From IMG/VR virus record IMGVR_UViG_3300042317_000022, positions 1-25,819 of that record: a stretch of DNA of 25,819 nucleotides. One strand, written 5' to 3'. The notes under the pieces were generated by a model. That model was given only the letters and a program-made list of their open reading frames with translations, made no database searches and had not been told where the DNA came from. The position numbers and the translations under genes are program-made. This document shows, one piece after another, positions 13,770 to 22,246 of this stretch; position 1 is the first letter of the stretch, and every line of letters starts with the position of its first letter. Origin of the DNA: a virus.

Positions 13770-14467
13770 ACTACGCCGCGTTGTCTGCTGCGATTCAGGA
13801 TTACACCCAGAACTACGAAGATGAGTTCGTGGCAAATATTCCCGTCTTCGTCAAACAGGCGGAGCAGCGCATCTACAACACGGTTCAGTTTCCGTCCCTA
13901 AGAAAGAACGTCACGGGCTCCACGTACATCAGCAACAAGTACCTGTCATGCCCCAATGATTTTCTGTCGGTTTACTCGATGGCGGTGATTGACGCCACGG
14001 GGTCGTATGAGTACCTGCTCAACAAGGATGTGAACTTTATCCGGCAGGCGTACCCAAACCCCAATGACACGGCCATCCCCAAGTATTACGCGCTGTTTGG
14101 CCCGACCACGACTTCTGGGGAAAACCCACAGATTACCAATGAGCTGTCGTTTATTCTGGGGCCAACTCCTGATGCCATCTACAGCGTTGAGCTTCACTAC
14201 TATTACTACCCTGAGTCGATCACAACGGCTTCCAGCGGGCAAACATGGTTGGGTGACAACTTTGACTCGGTGTTGCTCTATGGCTCTCTGGTTGAGGCGT
14301 ACACGTTTTCAAAAGGCGAAGCCGATTTGATGGCTTTGTATGACGGTAAATACAAAGAAGCTTTGGCGCTCGCTTCCAGACTTGGTGATGGCCTTGAGAG
14401 GTCTGATTCATATCGTAGTGGCCAGTACCGACAGGCACCGTTACCACAGAACAGCGGGGTCAAGTGA
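13766..14467 (+). CDS. Head-tail adaptor protein (SU10 adaptor-like)
   Basis: A 233-aa protein like the adaptors of SU10-type podoviruses, which form a ring beneath the portal. Landmarks: FVKQAEQRIYNTVQFPSLRK (28-47) in the N-terminal helical part, YLSCPNDFLSVYSMAVID (59-76), YEYLLNKDVNFIRQAYPNP (81-99), then PKYYALFGP (105-113) and a beta stretch ending HYYYYPESI. The C-terminal helix (about 170-215) would contact the portal. With the 311-aa adaptor upstream it gives two neck-type proteins, as expected for a layered connector. It shares its stop with the start of the following HNH gene (TGATG). Confidence 0.85.
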   Translation: MNYAALSAAIQDYTQNYEDEFVANIPVFVKQAEQRIYNTVQFPSLRKNVTGSTYISNKYLSCPNDFLSVYSMAVIDATGSYEYLLNKDVNFIRQAYPNPNDTAIPKYYALFGPTTTSGENPQITNELSFILGPTPDAIYSVELHYYYYPESITTASSGQTWLGDNFDSVLLYGSLVEAYTFSKGEADLMALYDGKYKEALALASRLGDGLERSDSYRSGQYRQAPLPQNSGVK

Positions 14468-15030
14468 TGGAAGCAACCCGCAAAGCAGCGATTGCAAAGG
14501 GAGACTCCCAGTACTTCACTGGGAAGGCGTGCCAGCATGGGCATGTTGCTCCTCGTCGCGCTACTAGTGGGGAGTGCCTTGTGTGTCGTGCAGAGCGGTT
14601 GAAGGTATGGCGAATAGAAAACCCCATCAAAGTGCAGCAGCATAACAAGACGCAGTACAACCGTTTTGCGGAAAAGATCAAGGTCGCTACCAGAAAATAT
14701 CACGCGAAAAATGTTGATGTCGTGAACGCAAAGAAGCGGGCGTATCAAAAAACACACCTGCATATTTACGCCAAAATAAAAGCCAAGCGACACGCTGCTG
14801 AGTTAAAGCGCACCCCCGCGTGGCTCACAGAAGACGACCATTGGTTAATGGAACAAGCCTATGAGTTGGCCGCGCTAAGAACTAAGTTGCTTGGCATTTC
14901 TTTTCAGGTAGATCATGTGCTGCCTCTACAGGGTAAACTTGTGTCGGGGCTACACGTACCTCTAAATCTGCAAGTGATTCCTGCCAAAATGAACCGCGCC
15001 AAATCCAACAGTTTTGAGGTAACAGCGTGA
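14467..15030 (+). CDS. Free-standing HNH endonuclease with N-terminal Cys/His module
   Basis: A 187-aa protein. Near the N terminus CQHGH (22-26) and CLVC (37-40) could bind a structural metal. A long basic helical middle follows (about 45-115). The C-terminal part is an HNH (beta-beta-alpha-metal) nuclease: VDHVLPLQGK (148-157), GLHVPLNLQVIPAKMN (161-176) and a final Asn (181). Asp149-His150, Asn167 and Asn176 fit the motif. Such genes are usually mobile elements in phages that cut and copy themselves into related genomes. It is lower in GC than its neighbours (44% by hand count for 14641-14760). Start ATG 14467 is preferred to GTG 14464. Confidence 0.85.
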   Translation: MEATRKAAIAKGDSQYFTGKACQHGHVAPRRATSGECLVCRAERLKVWRIENPIKVQQHNKTQYNRFAEKIKVATRKYHAKNVDVVNAKKRAYQKTHLHIYAKIKAKRHAAELKRTPAWLTEDDHWLMEQAYELAALRTKLLGISFQVDHVLPLQGKLVSGLHVPLNLQVIPAKMNRAKSNSFEVTA

Positions 15031-15449
15031 GTTTTACCGGCAACTATTCCTGCAACACGCTGCGGTCGGGGCTTGCCAACGGCACGATCAACTTCGCCTC
15101 GGATACGTTCTATCTGGCGCTGTACACCAACGCGGCAACGCTGGATCAAACAACCACTGCTTACACCACGACAGGTGAAGCTTCGGGTGGAGATTATGTT
15201 GCCGGTGGTTTAGTGGTGACGGCCACCGTTGCAAGCCAAGAAACGGCAAGCGGCAGCATCACCTACATCAATTTTTCGTCCCCCGCGTGGACGGGTTCTA
15301 TCACCGCTCGTGGGGCGTTGATCTACACCCCTGGAGACAACGGCGCTGTGTGCGTTTTGGACTTCGGGTCTGACAAGATTTCAACCACAACTTTCACCGT
15401 CCAGATGCCTGCCAACACCAGCACATCTGCTCTCATCCGACTTGTTTAA
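15027..15449 (+). CDS. Small beta-rich tail or virion protein
   Basis: A 140-aa, low-charge, Thr/Ala/Ser-rich protein. It contains SDTFYLALYTNAATLDQTTT (25-44), then GEASGGDYVAGGLVV (50-64). I recall this DTF..ALYT..A.L pattern in short proteins near tail-fibre genes of many phages. The rest alternates beta-like strands. The start is GTG 15027, overlapping the HNH stop, with GAGGT (15016-15020) upstream. Likely a virion accessory or fibre-associated protein. No enzymatic motif is visible. Confidence 0.6.
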   Translation: MSFTGNYSCNTLRSGLANGTINFASDTFYLALYTNAATLDQTTTAYTTTGEASGGDYVAGGLVVTATVASQETASGSITYINFSSPAWTGSITARGALIYTPGDNGAVCVLDFGSDKISTTTFTVQMPANTSTSALIRLV

Positions 15450-15459
15450 GGGGTATCCC

Positions 15460-16038
15460 ATGTCAAACGAAATCGTAAAATCTGTTGATACCATGAGCGC
15501 CGGTCTGGTGGCAGGCACCCGTTCTGGCGAAGAGATGGTGGCTCTAGGCCGCTTCAAAGTTCAGTGCTTTGACAAAGACGGCAACCTCAAGTGGGAAGAT
15601 GAAAACCACAACCTCGTGGTAAACGTGGGCCTGCAATACATGTGCGGCACGGCCCTGACCAGCGTGGCTCAGATCACGACTTGGTACATCGGCCTGTATG
15701 GCGCTGGCGCATCCAACACCCCCGCTGCTGGTGACACGATGGCTTCCCACGCCGGATGGACTGAAGTTGTCCCGTACAGCAACGCCACCCGCCCGACCTG
15801 CACCTTTGCAACCGCAACGACGGCCAACCCGTCTGTGGCCACCAACTCCGCTTCTGTCGCGGTGTTTAACATCAATGCCACCCAAACTGTGGGCGGTGCG
15901 TTCTTGACCAGCGACAACACCAAGAGCGGCTCGACTGGTACGCTGTTCTCTGCGGCGGATTTCTCCGCCCCCGGTGACAGGGCCGTCACATCGGGCGACA
16001 CACTCAATGTAACGTACACCCTGTCGTTGGCAGGTTAA
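15460..16038 (+). CDS. Beta-rich virion protein near tail fibres
   Basis: A 192-aa protein. After a polar start comes LGRFKVQCFDKDGNLKWEDE (29-48), NLVVNVGLQYMC (51-62) and TWYIGLYG (74-81). The remainder is Thr/Ala/Ser-rich and beta-like. This arrangement recurs in phage proteins encoded just upstream of fibre genes and is usually called a structural protein. ATG 15460 is preferred over the in-frame TTG at 15442, because TAAGGGG (15447-15453) then lies at good spacing. The precise role is unknown. Confidence 0.6.
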   Translation: MSNEIVKSVDTMSAGLVAGTRSGEEMVALGRFKVQCFDKDGNLKWEDENHNLVVNVGLQYMCGTALTSVAQITTWYIGLYGAGASNTPAAGDTMASHAGWTEVVPYSNATRPTCTFATATTANPSVATNSASVAVFNINATQTVGGAFLTSDNTKSGSTGTLFSAADFSAPGDRAVTSGDTLNVTYTLSLAG

Positions 16039-16049
16039 AGGGGGCGTCG

Positions 16050-16223
16050 ATGATCAAAATCGACTTTGAATTCCAAACCCCCCACGGTAAGTTTGCTGAT
16101 GCTTTGCATCTGCCTGATGATCACACCTTTACGGATGCTGATATTGAGGCGATGAAGCAGCAGCGTGTGGACAACTGGATTGCCATCGTCACTGCCCCGC
16201 CTGTTGAAACTCCGCAGGAGTAA
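16050..16223 (+). CDS. 57-aa small acidic protein
   Basis: A 57-aa reading frame from ATG 16050 to TAA 16223, filling the gap between two larger genes. It begins MIKIDFEFQTPHGKFADALH, continues with an acidic stretch rich in Asp (22-33), a helix EAMKQQRVDNWIAIVT (33-48) and a Pro/Glu tail. AAAGGGGG (16037-16044) provides a ribosome site 5 nt before the start. Spacing to both neighbours is that of the rest of the operon, which supports it as real. Small phage proteins with a DADIEAMKQQR-type helix occur near tail genes; no function is known to me. Confidence 0.65.
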   Translation: MIKIDFEFQTPHGKFADALHLPDDHTFTDADIEAMKQQRVDNWIAIVTAPPVETPQE

Positions 16224-16225
16224 AC

Positions 16226-19200
16226 ATGGCTGCAAGGTTCTGGGTTGGTGGTACAGGCACTTGGGACTCGACCACCACAGCTAACTGGTCTGCAACATCT
16301 GGCGGTGCTGGTGGTGCATCTGTTCCCGGCGCTGCTGACGATGTAACCATCAACACTGCTTCGATTACCGTAACAACAAATTACAACGTATCTGTAATTT
16401 CGGTCACGATTAACGCTTCCGCTGCGACATTAAGTCTTGGCGGTACGTTGACTTGCTCTGGTGCTATCACCCTTACCCAAGGAACCTTTACCACCAACAA
16501 CTTCAACGTCACTGCCACATCCCTGTCGTCCAGCAACAGCAACGTGCGAACAATCAATCTAGGTAGCAGTACGGTTACGTTGAGTGGAAACTTTAACACT
16601 GGAATTCCAACAAACCTTACTTTTAATGCCGGAACATCAACGATTGTTTTGAGTTCTGGTGGGTTGGTTACGGGCGGTACTGTTTCCGCTTCTGGATTGA
16701 CGTTTTATAACTTATCTTTTACTTCGACATCTGCGTACACAACAAACATTGTTGGAATAAACACATTCAACAATTTGACCGTTACAGCCCCTGCTGCTGC
16801 TGGAGTAACCCAAGTAACTTTTGACTCTCGCACAACCATTAACGGCACTCTGTCCACCACAGGCACAGCAGGGAACAGGCGCGTATGGTTCCGTGGCGCA
16901 ACATACGGCCTTGCCCAAACCCTCACCATCAACAGCGCACCAAGCCTGACTGATGCTGATTTCCGTGACATCTACGTCATTGGCACTGCTGCACCGATCT
17001 CTGGCACTCGCATTGGTGACTTGCGCGGCATCAGGGGGATCACTGCATCTACACCAAAGACGGTGTATTGGAACCTTGCAGGGGCACAGAACTGGTCTGC
17101 CAACGGGTGGTCAGACACCAGCACAGGAGCGCCTAACACCAACTTCTTTCCGTTGGCTCAGGACACGGCTACGTTCACCAATGCCGGGAGTGTGACTGGC
17201 ACTATTACGATGGACGCTGCTGTGCCATATACAGGCACAGTGGATATGTCTGGTCGTACAAGTGCTATGACGCTTGGCGGATCAACTGGCTATGCAGTGT
17301 ACGGAAATTGGGTACTTGGTAGTGGGGTAACTCAAAGCTATTCTAATATCTTGTCATTTTCAGGCCGTAATACACAGACTATTACTAGCGCCGGAAAGAC
17401 TCTTTCAGGTGCAATCACCGTCGATTCCTACGGCGGCACAGTTGAGCTTGCTGATGCTCTGAACATTGTCGCAAACGTTCTTACCATCACCAACGGCACG
17501 TTTGACACCAAGAACTACAACGTTACTGCTGGTAGCTTTGAGGCGTTCTCTGGGTCCATCAAAACAATTACACTTGGGTCTTCTACGGTTTCCCTTTCGG
17601 CAAATTTGGGTGTTTACCAAACAGGTGTAGTGACGTTTAATGCTGGAACTTCTACTATCAATGTTTCACAAACGACAACATCTTTTTATGGCGGAGGGTT
17701 GACTCTATACAATGTAAACTTTACATCGACTTCAAGTGGTACTATTTCTTTTTTGGCCGCAGGAGGAAGTCAGACATTTGCAAATATGACGGTAACAGCT
17801 CCATCAACGGCTGGTTTACGTCTACTTTCATTGTCGGGAAACCAAACCATCACAGGCACCCTCACAGTCGCCGGAGCCACAGCAGTACGCCGCATCTTCC
17901 TGCGCTCTGACACCATTGGCACTACCCGCACCCTGACCGTTGGCACTCTATCTGCCACTGACTGCGACTTCCGTGACATCACAATAGCTGGCACTGCTGC
18001 TGGCTCATCGCCTACCCGTGCTGGTGACTGCGGTGGCAATACAGGCATCACGTTCCCTGCGGCCAAGACGGTGTATTGGAACTTGGCTGGTGCGCAGAAC
18101 TGGAGTGCAACAGCTTGGGCTCCATCTTCTGGCGGCTCCCCTGCGCTCAACAACTTCCCACTGGCTCAAGACACTGCGGTGTTTGATGAAGCTGCTGGCA
18201 GCGTGACGGGTACGATTACGATTAACGCAGCGTGGAACATTGGTACGTTTGATGCGTCACTGCGAACAAGCGCGATGACGTTGACCACTAGTACAAATGC
18301 CCCTGTTGTTTATGGCGACTGGAAGTTTGGCACAGGGGTAACTTCATCTAGCACTACAGGCACGATTACGTTTGCGGGGCGTGGTACAGAAAACATCACC
18401 AGCAACGGCATTTCCTTTGGTTGCCCAATCACCATCGACTGCGCCACAGGCACAGTCCAGCTTGCTGACGCTCTGACGATTAACTCCGCACGAACCCTGA
18501 CCCTGACCAGCGGCACGTTTGATGCTGTGACGTACAACGTGACAACGGGTTCAATCACGGCGGCTTCATCAGCACGTGTGATTTTAAAGATGGGGTCTGG
18601 AACTTGGACTCTTAGTGGCACTGGGCTGGTGTGGCAAATAGACACAACCCCCATCTTTTTTAAAGGTACAGCCAACATTGTTTTGTCTGACACAAGTGCT
18701 TCTGCAAGGACATTTAACGGCGGTGGCGTTAGCTATAACAAGCTGACCATTGGCGGCGCAACAGGCACATCAACCCTGACCATCAGCGGCAACAACCAAT
18801 TCACCGAACTTGCCTCAACAAAGACAGTTGCTCACACGATTGCCCTTGGCACAACCACACAGACCTTTGGCGCTTGGACGGTCACAGGCACGGTGGGCAA
18901 CGTGGTCACGGTCACAGGTACTGCTGCTTTGACGATTGCTGGTGCAGCGGTGTCAGGCGTGGATTATTTGGCTCTTGGCACAACCACAGTCAGCGCAACA
19001 AGCCCCGGTGAGTTCTACGCTGGAGCCAACAGCACGGCAACTTCTGCGGCTGCTCCTTTGTACTTGACTGCCAAGCCTGCCGACAGCACCCGATATTGGG
19101 TTGGCGGCACGGGCAACTGGAGCGACACGGCCCGTTGGTCTACGTCTTCTGGTGGCGGCTCTGGAGCCTCTGTGCCCCGCAGCCATGACGATGTGGTGTT

Positions 19201-22192
19201 TGACTCACTGTCCAACGCTACGGCCTACACAGCCACAGTAAACGCTGTCACAGGCGGCATCAGAACAAAGGCACTGACCATTGCTGGCCCTCTTGTTGGC
19301 AACGTGACGCTGGCTGGATCAACTGCAATTGTTGGCATTCACGGCAACGTGACTCTGCCTGCAACGGGCCTGACGAGGACGTACACGGGAGCAATCACAC
19401 TTTCTGGCTCCAGCACAGGCAGGACGTTGACGACCAATGGTGTAACGTTGGCTTCTGCAATTACGGTTAATGGGGTTGGCTGCGGCTGGACACTTGGCAG
19501 CGCGTTGAATATTGGTACATTTAATTTAACCGTTACAAACGGGTCTTTTGATCTTGCCTCATATAACTTAACACTTCAGAATATATCTTGTACGTCACAA
19601 AATGCGACAACACTTTCATTGAGCACAAGTTCTATCTCATCTAGCGGCACTTTTAATTTTTCAGGAACTGGATTAACCCTAAATGCCGGAACGTCAACAA
19701 TATTAAACGACAGGGGCAACTCAGCTCATATCCTTAATGGTGGGCTGGGGTTAACTTTTTATAATTACAGCGTAACCGCAACAAATCCATCCAGTGTAAC
19801 TGTAAACGGTGCAAACACATTTAATAACTTTACTGTTGTTGGCAAAACATCTGCTGGCGTTACGCCAATATCATTTGACGCCAATCAAACCATCACCGGA
19901 ACGCTGACGCTCTCCGCAGGAACCAACGCCACGATGCGGCACTTTTTGCAGTCAAACACCATCGGCACAACACGCACACTGACCTGCGCTGCTTTCTCAG
20001 GAACAGATGCAGACTTCCGTGACATCACCATTGCTGGTGCTGCTGCCCCTGTCAGTGGTACTCGCTTGGGTGACTGCAAGGGCAACAGCGGGATTACGTT
20101 TGGCGCTGGCGTTACGCGATATTGGAACCTTGCGGGTAGCAACAACTGGTCAGCTACTGGTTGGGCTGCAAGTTCTGGCGCATCTCCAGCGGTTAACAAC
20201 TTCCCACTTGCCCAAGACACTGCTGTGTTTGAGTCCACAAGCCCCGGCACAAGTACAACAACCACCATCAACCAGAGCTACAACATCGGCACGATTGATA
20301 TGTCTGCCCGTACCAGCAACACAATGACGCTGGCAACGAGTACGAATACACCAACGATCTACGGCAACTGGATCAACGGCACTGGCACTACGCTGACGGG
20401 TACAGGGGATTTGACTTTTGCTGGGCGTGGAAGTCAGACGATTACGAGTGCTGGAAAGACGTTTACGCAAGCGTTTGCTGTTAATACCCCCGGTGGGTCT
20501 GTGACTTTACAAGATGCTTTTGTGGGTGATAGGGCGCAACCTTATACGCTTACCTCTGGAACATTTGATGCAAACGGATTTAATTTCACACTGACGGGAT
20601 CAACAGGCACAAGCAGGTTTGATTGCTCCAACAGCAATGTAAGAACTCTTGCAATAGGTTCAGGAACGTGGACGATTGCTGGCCCACAAGGGTTTACTGC
20701 GGCAACATCTACCAACCTTACAGTCACAGGCACAGGCACGATCAGCCTAACTAACGCATCTGCCAAGACCTTTGCTGGTGGCGGTGTTTCCTACTCAAGC
20801 ATCACTCTTAACCAAGGCGGTGCAGGTACTCTGACCATCTCAGGCAACAACACCTTTGCCAATATCACCAACACCTACAGCGCAACGGGTGCAACGAACA
20901 TCACCATTGGCACGACAACGCAGCGTGTAACGCAATGGACGGCCACAGGGGCAGCAACTCGGGTTCTGACGGTACAGGGCACATCTGCATCCAGCCCCGG
21001 CACATTGATCCTGACAGGCGGCAACAAGCCCAACGTCGATTATTTGGCAGTCACCGGGGTGCGGGCGTACAGTCTTGATACTACATGGTATGCGGGAGCC
21101 AACTCCACCAATAACGGTTCGCTGGGCTGGTATTTTGAATCTGGCGTGGTGTCAATTACCGCCACCATTTCTGAGACATCCACTGCAACCGATGCGGTAT
21201 CTGCGGTACTGATATACATTTCCAGCCTGTCCGAGACATCGACAGCAACGGACACTGTAGACGCACCGGGCAGCACATTTAACCCCAGCCTGTCTGAAGC
21301 AGCCACGGCAACGGACGCTGTTGCAGGCACACTGACCCTGCTGGCGCAGGTGGCTGACGCCCTCACTGGCACTGACACTGTATCTGTCACGCTCACAATC
21401 AGCCCCAGTGTTTCTGAAACTGCTACGGCTACAGACGAAGTATCCAGTAAATTTTTGTTTGCTGGCATTATTTTGGAGTCCGCCACGATCACAGACGCTG
21501 TATCTCCAAAGTACAACGCAAACCCAAGTGTGGCCGAAACCAGCACGGCAACCGACTCGGACAGCGCTACGGCGGTGTTTACACCCAGCTTGTCCGAAAC
21601 CGCCACGGCTACAGACGCGCCCAGCACGGCCAACAACACGTTCAACCCAAGCCTTGCGGAAACGGCTACGGGGACTGACAGCCCGGTTGCCAATCTGAGT
21701 GTTACTGGCGCTGTTTCCGAAACCGCCACTGCCACGGATACAACTCAATCGGTGGTAATTTTTGTGGGGGCAGTATCTGAAACTGCCACGGCAACTGATC
21801 TGATCAGCGCCCTGACTAACTTCTTGGGGCAGATTGCAGAGACTGCCACGGCAACGGACATCACGCTGGTGGCCCCGTCAGTGTTCGGCCCGCAGGTTCA
21901 GGAAGCCGTTGCCGCGCTGGATGCCACCCGACCAATCAACAGCACGTTCAATGTTCAGCTTGTGGAGTCCGCCACGGTGCTGGACTCCGTCATTGGGGCA
22001 TTCCTGTGGAACCTGATCGACGACAACCAGAACCCCAACTGGGTAAACATCTCCAATCCGCAGAACCCCGGTTGGTTAGTCATAGATGACAACCAGAACC
22101 CCAACTGGGTAAACATCTCCAATCCGCAGAACCCCGGTTGGTCAGTCATAGATGACAGCCAGAACCCGAACTGGCAAAATACCGACGCATAA
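16226..22192 (+). CDS. Giant modular repeat protein, probable tail fibre or adhesin
   Basis: A 1988-aa, Thr/Ser/Gly/Ala/Asn-rich protein without catalytic motifs. Three zones are visible. Residues 5-1640 are five cassettes, each opening with an aromatic-Trp motif at 5, 281, 617, 957 and 1299 (FWVGGTG, YWNLAG, YWNLAG, YWVGGTG, YWNLAG). The cassettes carry repeated beta strands of the kind that fold as solenoids (for example LTITNGTFDTKNYNVTAG). Residues 1648-1928 are 14 repeats of about 20 residues around SETATATD. Residues 1930-1988 are a 22-residue Asn/Pro/Trp repeat. CAGGAG (16215-16220) precedes ATG 16226. It lies next to an S74 fibre, so surface attachment is the likely job. The repeat architecture is seen directly; the function is inferred. 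Confidence 0.75.
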   Translation: MAARFWVGGTGTWDSTTTANWSATSGGAGGASVPGAADDVTINTASITVTTNYNVSVISVTINASAATLSLGGTLTCSGAITLTQGTFTTNNFNVTATSLSSSNSNVRTINLGSSTVTLSGNFNTGIPTNLTFNAGTSTIVLSSGGLVTGGTVSASGLTFYNLSFTSTSAYTTNIVGINTFNNLTVTAPAAAGVTQVTFDSRTTINGTLSTTGTAGNRRVWFRGATYGLAQTLTINSAPSLTDADFRDIYVIGTAAPISGTRIGDLRGIRGITASTPKTVYWNLAGAQNWSANGWSDTSTGAPNTNFFPLAQDTATFTNAGSVTGTITMDAAVPYTGTVDMSGRTSAMTLGGSTGYAVYGNWVLGSGVTQSYSNILSFSGRNTQTITSAGKTLSGAITVDSYGGTVELADALNIVANVLTITNGTFDTKNYNVTAGSFEAFSGSIKTITLGSSTVSLSANLGVYQTGVVTFNAGTSTINVSQTTTSFYGGGLTLYNVNFTSTSSGTISFLAAGGSQTFANMTVTAPSTAGLRLLSLSGNQTITGTLTVAGATAVRRIFLRSDTIGTTRTLTVGTLSATDCDFRDITIAGTAAGSSPTRAGDCGGNTGITFPAAKTVYWNLAGAQNWSATAWAPSSGGSPALNNFPLAQDTAVFDEAAGSVTGTITINAAWNIGTFDASLRTSAMTLTTSTNAPVVYGDWKFGTGVTSSSTTGTITFAGRGTENITSNGISFGCPITIDCATGTVQLADALTINSARTLTLTSGTFDAVTYNVTTGSITAASSARVILKMGSGTWTLSGTGLVWQIDTTPIFFKGTANIVLSDTSASARTFNGGGVSYNKLTIGGATGTSTLTISGNNQFTELASTKTVAHTIALGTTTQTFGAWTVTGTVGNVVTVTGTAALTIAGAAVSGVDYLALGTTTVSATSPGEFYAGANSTATSAAAPLYLTAKPADSTRYWVGGTGNWSDTARWSTSSGGGSGASVPRSHDDVVFDSLSNATAYTATVNAVTGGIRTKALTIAGPLVGNVTLAGSTAIVGIHGNVTLPATGLTRTYTGAITLSGSSTGRTLTTNGVTLASAITVNGVGCGWTLGSALNIGTFNLTVTNGSFDLASYNLTLQNISCTSQNATTLSLSTSSISSSGTFNFSGTGLTLNAGTSTILNDRGNSAHILNGGLGLTFYNYSVTATNPSSVTVNGANTFNNFTVVGKTSAGVTPISFDANQTITGTLTLSAGTNATMRHFLQSNTIGTTRTLTCAAFSGTDADFRDITIAGAAAPVSGTRLGDCKGNSGITFGAGVTRYWNLAGSNNWSATGWAASSGASPAVNNFPLAQDTAVFESTSPGTSTTTTINQSYNIGTIDMSARTSNTMTLATSTNTPTIYGNWINGTGTTLTGTGDLTFAGRGSQTITSAGKTFTQAFAVNTPGGSVTLQDAFVGDRAQPYTLTSGTFDANGFNFTLTGSTGTSRFDCSNSNVRTLAIGSGTWTIAGPQGFTAATSTNLTVTGTGTISLTNASAKTFAGGGVSYSSITLNQGGAGTLTISGNNTFANITNTYSATGATNITIGTTTQRVTQWTATGAATRVLTVQGTSASSPGTLILTGGNKPNVDYLAVTGVRAYSLDTTWYAGANSTNNGSLGWYFESGVVSITATISETSTATDAVSAVLIYISSLSETSTATDTVDAPGSTFNPSLSEAATATDAVAGTLTLLAQVADALTGTDTVSVTLTISPSVSETATATDEVSSKFLFAGIILESATITDAVSPKYNANPSVAETSTATDSDSATAVFTPSLSETATATDAPSTANNTFNPSLAETATGTDSPVANLSVTGAVSETATATDTTQSVVIFVGAVSETATATDLISALTNFLGQIAETATATDITLVAPSVFGPQVQEAVAALDATRPINSTFNVQLVESATVLDSVIGAFLWNLIDDNQNPNWVNISNPQNPGWLVIDDNQNPNWVNISNPQNPGWSVIDDSQNPNWQNTDA
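16238..21145 (+). repeat. Two tandem blocks of cassettes in the giant protein (A-A-B, then A-B)
   Basis: Block I (16238-19093) starts RFWVGGTG and holds cassettes of type A, A and B. Block II (19094 to about 21145) starts RYWVGGTG and holds A then B. Type A ends with an ADFRDI or CDFRDI segment and a Gly-Asp turn. Type B has GGGVSY, a TLTISGNN strand and closes with YAGANST. At the DNA level an 18-mer, AAGACGGTGTATTGGAAC, is identical at 17057-17074 and 18065-18082. Other copies have drifted. Confidence 0.75.
21167..22010 (+). repeat. Fourteen tandem ~60-bp repeats encoding SETATATD units
   Basis: Each unit is about 20-21 residues and begins with a hydrophobic residue followed by S/A-E-T/S-A/S-T-A-T-D, then a variable stretch and a short hydrophobic end. 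Best copies are SETATATDEVSS, SETATATDAPST and AETATATDITLV. The last two (VQEAVAALD, LVESATVLD) are degenerate. Codon choices differ between copies, so the repeat is old rather than a fresh expansion. Confidence 0.85.
22022..22174 (+). repeat. 66-bp direct repeat at the C terminus of the giant protein
   Basis: Copies begin at 22022, 22088 and 22154 (the third is partial). The first two are nearly identical in DNA. The 22-residue unit reads DNQNPNWVNISNPQNPGW plus four residues ending in VID. The low divergence contrasts with the older SETATATD repeats just upstream and points to recent tandem duplication. Confidence 0.93.
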
Positions 22193-22246
22193 AATACTCA
22201 AGCGCCAAGCTGGACTCAAATCCAAACAGTCTGATAAGGAATCCAC

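Noticed and set aside
21040-21735. Minus-strand open frame (231 codons) opposite the SETATATD repeats
   Set aside because: It simply reads the tandem repeat backwards (repeated AVAVS units). The repeat keeps several frames open.
21167-22174. CRISPR-like array suggested by regular repeats
   Set aside because: The repeats are in-frame coding units with diverged copies and no spacer/repeat structure, inside one open reading frame.
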